In this document: in pieces, positions 9,635 through 20,282 of the stretch
Numbering within the stretch: the first letter of the stretch is position 1
Layout: every line of letters begins with the position of its first letter
From: Microdochium bolleyi
Lineage: Eukaryota; Ascomycota; Sordariomycetes; Xylariales; Microdochiaceae
Length of the DNA: 64,000 nucleotides
Assembly (NCBI GenBank): GCA_001566295.1
Contig: KQ964247.1
Coordinates: forward strand, 1,674,001-1,738,000
Direction: 5' to 3'
Position numbers and translations under genes: made by a program
The notes under the pieces: model-generated
What the model was told of the DNA's origin: nothing
What the model saw: the letters and a program-made list of their open reading frames with translations, nothing else
Database searches by the model: none

Positions 9635-11852
9635 TCATTCACGGCGCCTGCTCCTGCTCCGCTCGCGGCTCTTCTCACGGCTTCGCCCGCTGCCGCCGAC
9701 TTCAAGGGTATCTCTCCGGCTGCGCTTCTTCTCGGCGTCCCGCTCCCGCTCCTTTTCCTTCTCCCGCTCCCGCCGCTGCTTCTCCATCTCGCGGTCCATC
9801 TGCCGCTCCCTTTCCCGCAGCCGCTCCTCCCGCTCGCGCTCCTTGTCGCTGATTCGCTCCCGGCTGTGTATCCGCTCCACGACCTTGACGTCGTCGCTCA
9901 TGCGCGTCACCACGAGCTGCTCGCAGAACAAGCCCCAGTCACCGCTTGTGCCCTCGTGCACGGCGTCCGCCAGATCCTCGCCGTAGCGCTCGCGGTACGC
10001 CCGCTTCACGAGTGCCATGTGCTTGCGGTCCCAGTGGAAGCGCACGAGCCGGGAGATTAGCAGCTCGCGACGGAGCTCGTCCCTCTTGGAGGCGTTCAGG
10101 GCGTGGTTGAGCAGGAGCGCATCTCGGACTGGCTTGTTGATGATGCCGTTCAGGATGTGGGCTAGAACTTCTCCCTGGAAAACAACGAACGTGGTTAGCT
10201 ACTGATGATTAGAGCTGCAGGACGGAGCCTAGACTTACAACCAGGTTGCCGCTCTTCTTGAGCGAGTCCCGCGCAAAGTTGCTCCTCGTCGTCTTCTCGT
10301 ACAGCTTAAGAACCTCCCGCAAATGCGAGTCGCTCCGCTGAATCACAATTTCCAGCATGGCCGTCTCGCCCCCCTTCTCGGCCCTGACCGATCTGTACAA
10401 AGTCTCAACGTCGTCTGAGATCAAACGGTGGTCGAGAGGCAGCGGACGCCCGTACTGGTCGCACTCGTCCATCCGCCGGCCCTCGAGGACCATGAGCACG
10501 GCGCGCTTGAATTTGTCCTCCTTGAGCTCTGTCCTCATGCACTGCGTCAGGGAGTCGCGGTACTTCTTATCACTAAAAGCGTCCTTGATCTCGTAGATCT
10601 CCTCGTTGGACCGCCCCATGAGTGACTCAATAAGCAGTTCCCGACGCGTCTTGTCACCTTGGTACCAGAAGTTCGCCCAGTAAGCCTCGCTCTCCCACCT
10701 GCCGAGAGCTGTGGAATAGCAAGCCTTCATGAGGGTCGGGTCTTCATCCTTTAGGCGGGCGCGGATGTGCTTCGCTACATTCACGCCCTTCTTCTCTGGA
10801 CCAGTCTTGACGAGCCGCTTGTACTCAACCCGGAGCTCCATGATCTGCTCGTGTGTCATGCCTGGGAGGACCTCAATGAGCGGTTCGACATCCGGCGAAC
10901 GGTTGTCGCCCTTGAGGGCCTTGGCCAGACGAGCAGCATCGTCCACCGGGTCGTGGAAGCGAGCTCGTCTCTTCTTCTTGTCACCAAACTCATTGTCCGA
11001 TGCACCGGGGGAGAGTGGTTCGATAGCATCAAGAGAGTTGTGGCCGTTTGAAGCGAGAAGCAGGGGAGACGGCATGGGTGACATGGACTGGTAGGTGCCG
11101 TGGTAGGATTCGAGTAGGGGTGAGGGTGGCGCCGTTGAGAGTGACAGATGGGCTGAATGGTGCGGCGTGCTCACACTCAAGGACGACATGCGCTGCGTGG
11201 GCGGCGCATAACGCGAGCCAGCGTCTGTCGTTGCAAGACTGCTACCAGAGGCGCGTGGATCGGCCATGTAGGTGCCATACGCAGAACCATTTGACGGAGG
11301 ACCTCCTGGCTGGGAGTAACCATACGATGGGCGGGAGTATGCGGCCGGTGAAGTGGCTGGCTCTGGCATGGGCGTTGAGCTGCCGTAGGCCAGGTCCTCG
11401 TCCAGCTTCTCCTTCTTGAGAGCGCTTTTGAACTTCTTGGTCTCGTCCTTCTCCCGCCCCTTGAAGGACGCATATTTTGCGGGCAGGAAAGCTTCGGCAC
11501 CGCGCATGAGCTGCTCCATGGGTGACTCCTCCTGAGCCTTTCCCTCGGGGTATCGGGGTCGGGTACGTCCGTATGAGTCTACAGGCTCGGGTTCGGGTCG
11601 ACCGTAGCGACCATAGCTCGATTCGTCGGTCGGTGAGGCCATGCGGTATGGGTCGCGGGGGTCTGGCCCGCCATAACTGTTTGGCCGGTCGTCGTAGTTG
11701 TACGAGTAGCCGGCGCCAGGAGAAGGCATCCGAACAAGCTCACCGTGGGTGGGCTGTTCCAGGCCGCGTCCGCGTTCCGAATCACGGTCGTCCCTTCGCC
11801 CTGGCGACTTGGAACGGCTACGCCGGGAGCTGTCGTCGACTCGCAAAGACAT
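9635..11852 (-). CDS. Fungal annexin (ANXC4-like) with long disordered N-terminus and charged C-terminal tail
   Basis: Exon 1 (10239-11852, 538 codons) and exon 2 (9635-10174) are joined over a 64-nt intron (10175-10238, GTAAGT to CCAG), giving 717 aa. Residues 1-320 are low-complexity: an RS/RD-rich start (RRSRSKSPGRRDD), then Pro/Gly/Tyr/Ser-rich sequence. Residues about 320-620 carry the annexin core: LIEVLPGMTHEQIMELR, a block TRRELLIESLMGRSNEEIYEI, and further four-helix repeat segments (SHLREVLKLYEK, REVLKL). Exon 2 supplies the last repeat (GEVLAHILNGIINKPVRDA) and then a highly charged Arg/Glu/Lys tail of about 70 residues. Annexins bind acidic membranes, usually through Ca2+ sites. 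Type II Ca2+ sites (GxGT plus a downstream acidic cap) are not evident in these repeats, so Ca2+-independent binding is possible. Fungal annexins of this sort have been linked to membrane traffic but their role is not settled. Confidence 0.85.
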
Positions 11853-13904
11853 GGCGTTTGGTGCTGGTTTGAGGCTCCGGCGTAGGTTGTGATGACACTT
11901 CTCGACGGTGAACTCAGCTCTCAGACAGTCTCGGGCCTCGAGGTGCTGCGAAGACAGGTGAAAAAAGGTTGCGTGTGGAGGGGGCTGGGATGTTCGTTGC
12001 TCAAAGGTGGAGCGCGGGGCTGAAACGGGGACTGAAGCTTCAGAGACGCTGGACCCCGGACGCGCTGACAGCGTTCACACAAGGGGCTGACTCGGCGATA
12101 TGCCGGACTGAAGCACGCTTCGTGGAGACTGGCAATGACAAAAGGAAGCCGGCTGGACAGGCAAGAGTCAGGAGCTCCCTCTGTGAGCAAGTGAGGAGAG
12201 TAAGATGACAGGAGAGAAGAGAGCGGAGAAGATGCCAAGAGCAAGGGCGGGAGCTTGTGACTTGAAGAATGGCTGGGGCAGCAGCGGAAGCGCTAGTCTA
12301 GCCACCTCTAGGGCTGAACCAGTCGAGCCAGGCGGTTCCAGGTCGCGGTTGTCCGGCCAAGTCTGCTCCAGGATACCGTACCCTGGGAAGAGATTGTCAG
12401 CTTGTCGTCCCGTGCTGACACAAGTGACAAGGCCATTGTGCTCCGTCCTCTCCACAGCTCGGTGCCTACAACTTATATCCACGCCAGGCCATGCTGCTGA
12501 AGCCCGGCACGCAGACGAGACACTTGGGCCTCGGGCGGCAGCCAAGACGGATCCGTGGCCGCAGCACGGCCGTGGCCTCGCGCCCTCGTGCCCTCGTGCC
12601 CTTTGCGGAGCTCCGTGCCCCATCGCCGTGCTGCGGCGACGCAAGCTCGCTGCATGGCCGGAAGATTGCCACGACATGCTCGGGGCCGTCCGGTGGGGGC
12701 TTGGGCCTGCGGCTGCATGCTATGCTCATGTCGCAAGGGAGCCTGCAGCTCTTGGAGCCTCAGGGGTGCAGCTCGCACTCCGTGCAAGAGTAAGCCGAGT
12801 TTCCGCTTTCTGAAGCTCCCGCCTCACGACAGAGATCGAGCTCTTGCGGCACGGCGCTGGGTAATGAGGGCCGTCCCTAACCTGGGCCCATTCGAACAAT
12901 AATTGCACAATGTGTGCTCATGCCCCACGTGTAGCAGCGAAATCGCTGTCGAGCTTGTCCTACCTGGTCCCTCCGAGCACTCTCTGCACTCTGTCCGATC
13001 TGCAGAGGGACGAGTGGCTGCTGCATCCTATCGGCTCCAGGACACCGTCGAGCGAGTCTGCCTTTCCTTCTGCCCTGCCGCGCTGCCCGTGGAAGCTCGG
13101 AGATGACGACAACGCTGTCTCGGATTGTAGGGGGAGAGTATTCACAAGTGCTTCGAGCTGCCGTGCAGCAGCCAGTTGTGGTTGCTCAATACTCGGATCG
13201 TGGACCAATGGGTCGCTTGCTGCTGCGCACCGGCATGCCCGCCGATGGAGCGCCTCGTTCCTGTCTCCAAAGCCCCCACAGCTCAGCAGGGAACAGCGAC
13301 GCGGCAGCAGGGATCTCCATCCGCCACTTCGTCTACTGGATGAAGGAGGATCGGCGAAAGGCCACTAGTTGTCTGTCGAGACAGCATTGTGCTTGCGTAT
13401 GTCCGGTTTGAGGCTTCCCTGTGCCCGTGTTGACCGCTGCAGGAAGACTCCGGATGCAACGAGGAGATGCGCGCAGACTTACAACGGAGCCCTCTCTGGG
13501 AAGAACTGCGATGACAAGAGACAATGATGGCGTAGGCCTTGTCGATACAGTTGTTTGTCTCCACAGACTTTGACGCAAGCCTGGCTCAGAGTCGTAGCAT
13601 CTTCGACTTTGCGCATGTATACCCAGGGGCGAGGAGCATGGAATTGAAATGCCATTCATCACATCCACTGGGCGGTGTCAAGCTTTTGGGATAGTGGGAG
13701 CGAGAATGAGCAGGTCAGGTCCACGCTTTGCGGCCTTGTGGAGCCTTACCTAAGCGCCCACGGTTCAAGTGCGGCCCTCTTGTCAAACGTCACAGCCAAA
13801 CGGCAATGTTGCAGCATCCCAAGATGCAAGCATCACCCACGACCAACTGCCGTTGCGGCCCAGTCGCTCGCCTGCATGGCCATGATTGAGTCTGCTATGC
13901 CGGC
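11853..13904. other. Divergent intergenic region between annexin and GPI2
   Basis: Two kilobases without a supportable gene, shared by two divergent promoters. The annexin-proximal part (11.9-12.25 kb) is purine-rich on the plus strand, as expected for a pyrimidine-rich 5' leader on the minus strand. A short tandem repeat of CCCTCGTG lies near 12583-12601. The longest open frame (12205-12813, +) shows no domain and no fungal-like composition. Confidence 0.4.
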
Positions 13905-15443
13905 ATGAATCACGACATATCATTAACCCAGCTCGACACTGGCGGCGCGGCTTCCTCAAGCAAGCTGCGCCCGCAAGGGATCACTCGCGCTGCGACACTT
14001 CCCATCGAAGTCCATTCGAGCCCGTCCTCTCCCCGCGCCAGCCGTGTCCATCTCGCCCCTGAAGATGCTTTCACCGCCACCTCTCCGCCCAGGCGCCTCT
14101 ACGCCAATGATTCCGCGACAGCGAATGGCATCGTGACCGACTCGGGAACCGAGTCCCGGCCCCAGCGGAGGAGTCGGCCGAAGCTCGACAATCGCAGCCG
14201 CAGCAGCAGGAGGAGCAAGCGGAGCTGGAAGAAGCTGCTCTGGGTCAAGCAGTCATATCCAGACAACTACACAGACCAAGCCACGTTCCTCGAGAACCTC
14301 CAGCGCAACCCGCGGTTCCAGCCCTACGAGTTCTGGCCCCTGGTCGCGGACTCGACCGTTATCCTCCAGCAGGTCTGCTCGGTCATCATCTTTGTCGTAT
14401 GCTTCGTCGGCATCTTTCAAGAGCGCGTCTCGCCAGTCGCTGTCGTGGGCTGGGGCAGCTTCGCCACCTTTTTGGGCTGGCTCGTGTGGGATTGGTGGGT
14501 AGGGCAGGAGGATGAGGACGAGGTCGCGCGGCGGGAGAACAAAAATCGTAGACAGGCTGCCCGCGAGCACCGGCGAGGGCGTAACTCTGGCCTCTCGGGC
14601 TTGCAGTCTGCCGCAGCGTCGACCACAAACCTGACCTTGATGGATCGCACGCAGTCCTCTAGCAACCTGGGCAGCCTGGCGGCCATGCGGCAGTCTCATT
14701 CCACCTCGGTTGTTTCACTCCATTCCTACAACACGCCGTTATCCACTGCGAGCAACAGCACAGCAGCCCATAAGCTGCCTGGCGAGTCCTCGGAAAATCT
14801 GCTACCACCTCCGCCATCGCAACGTGTTGACCGCGCCAGCCTGCGCCTTAGTACGATCAAGTCTGCGGTCCTTATCTACTTCACGCTGCTAGGACTATCC
14901 CCCATACTGAAGTCTCTCACTCGATCTACGTCATCGGACAGTATTTGGTCAATGTCTTTCTGGCTGCTCGTTATCAACATCTTTTTCTACGACTACTCTG
15001 GCGGCGTGGGCGTCAAGTTCCCAGCGTCATTGTCCACTAATGCAGCTCTCATGGCGTCGACGGTCCTCGCGTCTCGGCTGCCGTCCACGGGACAGGTCTT
15101 CAGTCTGACTCTGTTCAGCATCGAAGTATTTGGACTGTTCCCCGTGTTCCGACGATATGCGCGGCACCGGAGCTGGAGATACCACGCGGCGCTGTCATTG
15201 TCCTTGATTGTCGGAGCAGGCGGCGGTCTCGGCATAATCCTGACGGACGTCAGTGACAGCGATGCCTGGCCATGGAAAGCCGGGCTCATGGGTGTCCTGG
15301 TGGCAATGCTGCTGTCCATTGTGGCCATGGGAGGCTGCAGCTGGTGGCTGATCAGCTTGCAGAAGTACAAGGAGGCCATCAACGGCCCGTGGGATCAGGC
15401 GCGGCCGATACTCATCAGCAGGAGGTTGTGGAACGATGACTAG
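13905..15443 (+). CDS. GPI2: Phosphatidylinositol N-acetylglucosaminyltransferase subunit GPI2 (PIG-C)
   Basis: A single-exon gene encoding 512 aa. The product is a membrane subunit of the GPI-GlcNAc transferase complex, which transfers GlcNAc to phosphatidylinositol at the cytoplasmic face of the ER, the first step of GPI-anchor synthesis. The N-terminal 105 residues are disordered and basic. The family signature follows: KKLLWVKQSYPDNYTD, then FLENLQRNPR and PYEFWPLVADSTVILQQV. About eight hydrophobic segments are visible, for example CSVIIFVVCFVGIF, FATFLGWLVWDWW, AVLIYFTLLGLSPIL, FWLLVINIFFYDYSGG, SLTLFSIEVFGLFPVF and MGVLVAMLLSIVAMGG. A long cytosolic Ser/Asn-rich loop of about 110 residues separates the first two membrane segments from the rest, which is longer than in animal PIG-C. 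The neighbours have no functional link. Confidence 0.92.
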   Translation: MNHDISLTQLDTGGAASSSKLRPQGITRAATLPIEVHSSPSSPRASRVHLAPEDAFTATSPPRRLYANDSATANGIVTDSGTESRPQRRSRPKLDNRSRSSRRSKRSWKKLLWVKQSYPDNYTDQATFLENLQRNPRFQPYEFWPLVADSTVILQQVCSVIIFVVCFVGIFQERVSPVAVVGWGSFATFLGWLVWDWWVGQEDEDEVARRENKNRRQAAREHRRGRNSGLSGLQSAAASTTNLTLMDRTQSSSNLGSLAAMRQSHSTSVVSLHSYNTPLSTASNSTAAHKLPGESSENLLPPPPSQRVDRASLRLSTIKSAVLIYFTLLGLSPILKSLTRSTSSDSIWSMSFWLLVINIFFYDYSGGVGVKFPASLSTNAALMASTVLASRLPSTGQVFSLTLFSIEVFGLFPVFRRYARHRSWRYHAALSLSLIVGAGGGLGIILTDVSDSDAWPWKAGLMGVLVAMLLSIVAMGGCSWWLISLQKYKEAINGPWDQARPILISRRLWNDD

Positions 15444-15841
15444 AACTGTTGCTGAGCCAGTATAATTCAACAGCGATTTTATGGTTTAACATTACCGTTA
15501 TCATAGTACTTCGCGTGAGGCCCTTTCTACAGTATCTCGGCAGGGGTTCGGAAAATCTCATAACACGAGAAAAGTGACCATAAATGACTTCGGCGGCGTA
15601 GCTTCACAGCGCAGGGGCGGTCTCGAGACGATGTTCAACTATCCTAAACGGCTTTTTGTTTTACTTTCTTTGTTTAGGTGTCTTGAACTTCTCAGATCCG
15701 GCTACCGTACAAGATCAATGTTCCGCTGTGAAAACATGAAAAAAGTGTGGCATTCACATGGCTTCATCCGCATGCTATCTCCCGCCGTCCCAACTTCGCC
15801 GGCCCTTCTCAGAAATCTTGGCGTACGTCTTATGTTGAGGA
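15444..15841. other. Convergent 3' flank of GPI2 and the PPCS gene
   Basis: Short intergenic stretch between two convergent genes, somewhat AT-rich. It should hold both 3' untranslated regions. No further feature is seen. Confidence 0.4.
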
Positions 15842-17239
15842 TTATGACTTGCGCGCCTTGACCTCACGCACATGCCGGTCGTGCAGCTCCTGCACAGCCG
15901 GGATGATGAGGCTCTCGATCTCAATCTCGGGCTCGCCGTCCGGCAGGCTGCTCGGATCCATGGGCTTGTTCTCGGGGGGCACCGGCACCGGCGCCGCACT
16001 CCTGTCCGACGCGCCGACGAGCGACTCCACCCCGGTGGCGGTCTTCTTCCTCCGCGCGATCGGCACGCGGATCCAGTTGTCCTCCATCCCGGGCGCGACG
16101 AAGACGACCTCCCACTTGCGCGTCGTGAGCAGGTTGCCGATGACGAGGTGGTGTTGGTACCGGCCCAGCGAGTATTTCGCCTTGTGCACGAGGATCTCCG
16201 GGTCCGTCTCGAGCTTGAAGCTCACAATCATGCCCTCGGGCGCCCACCCGTCGACGAGGTTCTTGAGGAATTTGGGCACTGGGTCCAGGTCCACGATCAG
16301 CCGCTTGCTCCGGGGCACCGCGGGGGACGAGTCGAAGTTATCAAACTCTTCTTGCGGCGGGGGGTGGTGGTCGCCGCCGCTGCGGCTCTCCGTCGTGATG
16401 GTCGTGGGTCCTTGTGTCTGCTGCTGCTGCTGCTGCTGCTTCATGTTCTTGACCGCGTCGGTGCTCTGGATCTTGTGCTCGGCCATGCGCTCGGGCGGCA
16501 CGAAGAAGTCGCTGACCGCGGCCGCGAGGTACAGCAGCCCTTGCGGGCCGAGGGGCTGCATGAGGCGCGTGATGGCGCGCAGCTCGTGGAGGTAGTCGGT
16601 GATGGTGACGAAGGGCAGCATGAGGAGCATGTTCTGGTCGCGGGCGGCCTTGTACTTGCGCAGCACGCGCTGCATCTTCTGCTGGTGCAGCGGGTTCACG
16701 ACGACGCTCCCGCTGGCGGCGTCCTCGCTCATAAAGTCGAGGAAGCAGTCGGTCGAGTGGCTGTAGTGCCGGCTGTAGGGCAGCAGGCTGAACTGCCGGT
16801 GCAGGAAGATGACGGCGTAGCCGGACTCGAGGAAGTACTCTGCGGATGTGGCGCCGCGAGTGCCCGCGCTGAAGTTGTCGATGAAGCGGACCGTCTGCTT
16901 CTCGAGGGGCACAGTGGTGCCGCCGGACGTGACGAGCACGACGCGGCGGCCCGAAGCGGCATGCTCGGTGATGAAGGCCTGGGCGGCGGCGCTGTGCTGG
17001 GCGAGGGCCTTCGGGGGCGGGTTGGAGCTGAAGTAGGCATTCTCCTCCTCCTGCAGGGACGACGAAAGCGCCGTGTCGGCGGTGGCCTGGCTCGACATGG
17101 TGTCCTGCGACGAGGACGAGGATACTGAGCAGGCCCTCGGCCGGGAGTCGCCGAGGTTGAAGGAGAGGCTGAGACTGGAGGAGGAGGCGATTGAGGCCGG
17201 GGCTGTCCTCTTTTTCGGGTGCAGGTTCACGTCAGCCAT
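15842..17239 (-). CDS. CAB2: Phosphopantothenate-cysteine ligase (PPCS, Cab2-like)
   Basis: A single-exon gene encoding 465 aa. The enzyme couples 4'-phosphopantothenate to cysteine in the second step of coenzyme A synthesis, in the cytosol. The start at 17239 (MADVNLHPKK) is preferred over upstream in-frame codons that read into the leader. Residues 1-75 are Ser-rich and variable. The conserved nucleotide-binding region begins near residue 95 with VVLVTSGGTTVPLE, followed by VRFIDNFSAGTRGATSAEYFL and YAVIFLHRQFSLLPYSRHYS, all diagnostic of eukaryotic PPCS. Later conserved blocks are YLAAAVSDFFVP, VDLDPVPKFLKNLVDGWAP and VIGNLLTTR. An insertion near residue 270 contains a run of seven Gln encoded by a CTG/CAG repeat (16418-16440), followed by a Thr/Ser/His-rich stretch. 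This insertion is absent from the compact animal enzymes and likely forms a surface loop. Confidence 0.92.
   Translation of the reverse strand: MADVNLHPKKRTAPASIASSSSLSLSFNLGDSRPRACSVSSSSSQDTMSSQATADTALSSSLQEEENAYFSSNPPPKALAQHSAAAQAFITEHAASGRRVVLVTSGGTTVPLEKQTVRFIDNFSAGTRGATSAEYFLESGYAVIFLHRQFSLLPYSRHYSHSTDCFLDFMSEDAASGSVVVNPLHQQKMQRVLRKYKAARDQNMLLMLPFVTITDYLHELRAITRLMQPLGPQGLLYLAAAVSDFFVPPERMAEHKIQSTDAVKNMKQQQQQQQTQGPTTITTESRSGGDHHPPPQEEFDNFDSSPAVPRSKRLIVDLDPVPKFLKNLVDGWAPEGMIVSFKLETDPEILVHKAKYSLGRYQHHLVIGNLLTTRKWEVVFVAPGMEDNWIRVPIARRKKTATGVESLVGASDRSAAPVPVPPENKPMDPSSLPDGEPEIEIESLIIPAVQELHDRHVREVKARKS
16418..16440. repeat. CTG/CAG trinucleotide repeat (polyGln tract in the PPCS gene)
   Basis: Between seven and eight uninterrupted CTG units on the plus strand, read as CAG and translated to a Gln run on the minus strand. 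A likely site of length variation between strains. Confidence 0.9.
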
Positions 17240-18293
17240 GGTGTGTATGAAGCGAGGTGACCGTATGTAGGAGTCTCGGGGAGCCGTTGGGCGAGGGAAG
17301 TCGTGATAGTAGTACAATGGTAGGCAAAGAAAAGATCACACCGGGTAGGAAAAGTACATCTTCACGGAGGCAGACCGAAGGACTGGTAGGAAAGGATGCA
17401 TTGTAGTGTCGGAACAAAGAGGACTGAGGTGATACATGTGATGGCGAGATAGGCCCGACTGTGCCGTGACGGGCCGAGAGGGTGTAGCGGACTGCCGTGA
17501 TGTGTGCGTGGGCGGACGGCGTCTGGGGAAGGCCGGCCAAGCTTGACGGCGAGGACCTCGGTCCCCGGCTGTGGTCTCGGTCGGGGACTTTTGGGGCGTG
17601 GTTGGCGTGGAATCCTGCCCACGGCAGCCCGATCCCACTCCCGCCCCGGGATGCTGGGCTGGGAAGATGCACGGACGGCACCAGGAGAAGAGCATGCAAA
17701 GCGATAGGACTTGATAAAGTCACTTACCAGGCTGTTTGTTGTGGTGTGTCTTCAGTTGTTCTGCAGGCGTGCTGGCACAAGTTGGACAAGTGTGTGACTC
17801 AACCCGGTTGCTGTTGCTGCGGTTGTTGCTCTGTGGAGGAAATGCCGCCTGCCCCGCCCGCCCGTGGGCTGCGAGACGGCCGCCGCTTCTGCCCCGCGGC
17901 CGGTTCCCCACTGCCCAGGTGCTTCAGCCCACACCCCCTTCGGTCCGCCCGCACCTTCCATCCAGCCTCCACGGATACTCCGCACGACCGTGGTGGAGAA
18001 GCCTGCCCAGGTGTGTAGTATAGGACCTCAACTGCCCGAATTCACCTTTCGGTGCTTCGTTGGCCCCAAGCACAGCAGGGTTTGTCCCAAACACGATAGA
18101 CATCACAACCACGCACAACGATTGTTTCACTTTGAGAGCGTCACCCGTCTTGGAGCTAGATTTAGTTTCCAGAAACGTCTCAAGGATTGCCATCACACAC
18201 CAGTCGCAATTAACCACGATAAGTCCACCTTTGAAATATGTTTGACCACATGAATTAGATAGTCGACATGCTACATGAACCGTGCTGCCTCAC
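17240..18293. other. Intergenic region upstream of the PPCS gene
   Basis: About 1 kb between the PPCS start and the stop of the glutamate decarboxylase gene, both on the minus strand. No gene or repeat is recognised. The open frames at 17497-18018 (+) and 17336-17723 (-) are GC-driven and carry no domain. Confidence 0.4.
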
Positions 18294-20282
18294 TCAGCAC
18301 ACGGCACGGTGGATTCCATCAGCCAACCGCGGACCCTTGTGCCTGGTCCCATGGTGCGGGCCCTTCCTCTTGTCGTGGTCCTTGAGCGGCGACGTGAGCC
18401 CAGGTCCCTTGGCCCCCTGTAGGATGTCCAGGTCGACAGCATCATGCTCCATCAGCGTCTGCGTCACCGTCACCAGGTCCGAGATGAGCCGGTCCAGCAG
18501 GTCGAAGCTCATCGTCTCGCGCACCACGACACGCAGGATCTCCGTCTTGTCCTCATTGGGTGGCAGCGCGTAGTTGGGGATGATCCACTGCCGCGCCCGC
18601 ATCAGCAGCGAGACGGGCTCCTGCTTGATGTGCGGGTACTCGGCCTTGAACTCGTCGCTGAAGCGGAACGATACGACAGGGAGGCCGGCGACGTAGTTGG
18701 CCGACGTCTCGCCTTCGTCTTCCTCCTCCTCGCCGAGGATCTTGTCCTTGGCCTCCTTGAGCACGGAGCTACTGGGTTGCTTCTCGGCTGGCCGGTGGAT
18801 GTCCGAAACGCACGTGTACCAGCCCGTCGCCTCGAGGCTCTTGGACAGCACACGCGCGTTCTTGAGGCAGTTCTCCATTACCTCGCGGTACCCGTTGAAG
18901 CCGAGGTGGATCAGGTTGTAGTACTGCCCGATGACCTGGGCACCGGGCCGGGAGAAGTTGAGCGTGAAGGACTGCTCCGTGCCGCCGAGGTAGTGTAGCT
19001 CGAAGATGAGGTGCTTGGGGAGGAAGCTCTCGTCTCGCCAGATGATCCAGCCGACGCCTTTGGTAAAAAAAATATTAGACATCAAAAATGTGGAGGAGAG
19101 CAACAACCACGGCTTGTGACTTACCAGCATAGACCAAGCCAAACTTGTGTCCGGAAGTGTTGATTGACTTGACACGAGGCAACTCGAAGTTCCTAGAAAA
19201 ATGGGTTAGAGACGAGTTCTACGACCATGAATCTCCTGCAACTCTTCCACTGCCTGATGGTATGGACTTACCACTTGGGACCACCAACACCTGCGTGGGT
19301 GAAGGGCGCGACAAAACCACCTGAAGCAGCGTCGACGTGGATTGGGATATCATGTCCAGTCTTCTCCTGATACTCGTCGAGGATCTTCGAGATCTCCTCG
19401 ACAGGCTCATAGTGGCCAGTGTACGTGCTACCGAGGATGACGAAGACACCGATCGTGTTCTCGTCAATGTTCTTCTTGACCAGCTCCGGGTCCAGCCGAT
19501 AGTGGCTCTCCTTGGAGACTGGCAGGATGCGAGCCTCGACGTCAAAGTACCGAGCAAACTTCTCGAGCGCGACCTGAGCATTGGAGCCCATGATGATGTT
19601 GGGCTTGAGCGTGCTCTTGCCGGCTGCCTCGCGGGCCTCCTGCCAGCGCCGCTTCATGGCCAGGCCGCCGAGGTGGATGGCCTCGGAGGAGCCGGTGGTC
19701 GCAGAGCCCATGGCCTTCTCGCCCTTCTGCACCCCCCACATGTGTGCGATAATGCTGATGCACCGCTCGTGGATTGCCATCATGGCCGGGTACTCGTCGT
19801 TGTCGGACAGGTTCTTGGCGAGGTTCTCGATGACGAGCTGTCGCGCCTTGTCCTCCATGTATGTGCCCACGAAACTGTGGAAGGTATCAGTCGCTGAACC
19901 ACGAGCACTTAAACCCCTCTCACTCCTGCTGGGGGTATAATCACCTGGCGAGGTTCAGGTTCGGCTTGCCGTCGAGATCCAGCTCGTCCCGGAGGAGCTC
20001 GTACACGGCGTCTGCCGGTGCGCCTTCCTCGGGCATCCTGTACTTGGGGACTTCGACACTGGCTGCGTACTTGGACGAGTAAGGTGTGAGGTGTGAGACT
20101 GTCATTTTAGAGCGCATGCCCGAGCCCTTCTCCGTGATGCCAGCATCGTGGATCCTCTGCACGAGCTCATCTGGGTCAATCTGTTCACCAATCCTCTGAG
20201 GTCAGTCTTGACTCCTAGCCAAACTCCGGGGAAGTCCACTGCGAGAGCGTGTGGGAAGACATACATGGCGAGCGAGCGACAT
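18294..20282 (-). CDS. GAD1: Glutamate decarboxylase (PLP-dependent), five exons
   Basis: The enzyme converts glutamate to GABA and CO2 with pyridoxal phosphate in the cytosol. Exons are 20265-20282, 19945-20180, 19272-19874, 19125-19192 and 18294-19057. Introns are 84, 70, 79 and 67 nt, and the sum is exactly 563 codons (562 aa). The fourth intron ends in AAAG rather than the usual YAG. Family features: YMEDKARQLVIENL, DEYPAMMAIHERC, GSATTGSSEAIHLGGLAMKR (PLP phosphate contact), HVDAASGGFVAPF (Asp and Ala of the PLP pocket), and INTSGHKFGLVYAG with the Schiff-base lysine at about residue 302. The C-terminus is basic and His-rich (KRKGPHHGTRHKG) and resembles other fungal GADs. The first exon encodes only six residues, and two in-frame acceptors 15 nt apart are possible (see findings). 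In fungi GAD feeds the GABA shunt and matters for stress and conidiation. Confidence 0.92.

Noticed and set aside
12205..12813. A 202-codon open frame between annexin and GPI2
   Set aside because: No recognisable domain, irregular composition and overlapping open frames in several other phases; it fits GC-rich noncoding DNA.
15872..17128. A 418-codon plus-strand frame antisense to the PPCS gene
   Set aside because: Shadow of the GC-rich minus-strand gene; composition is Arg/Leu/Val/Glu filler without motifs.
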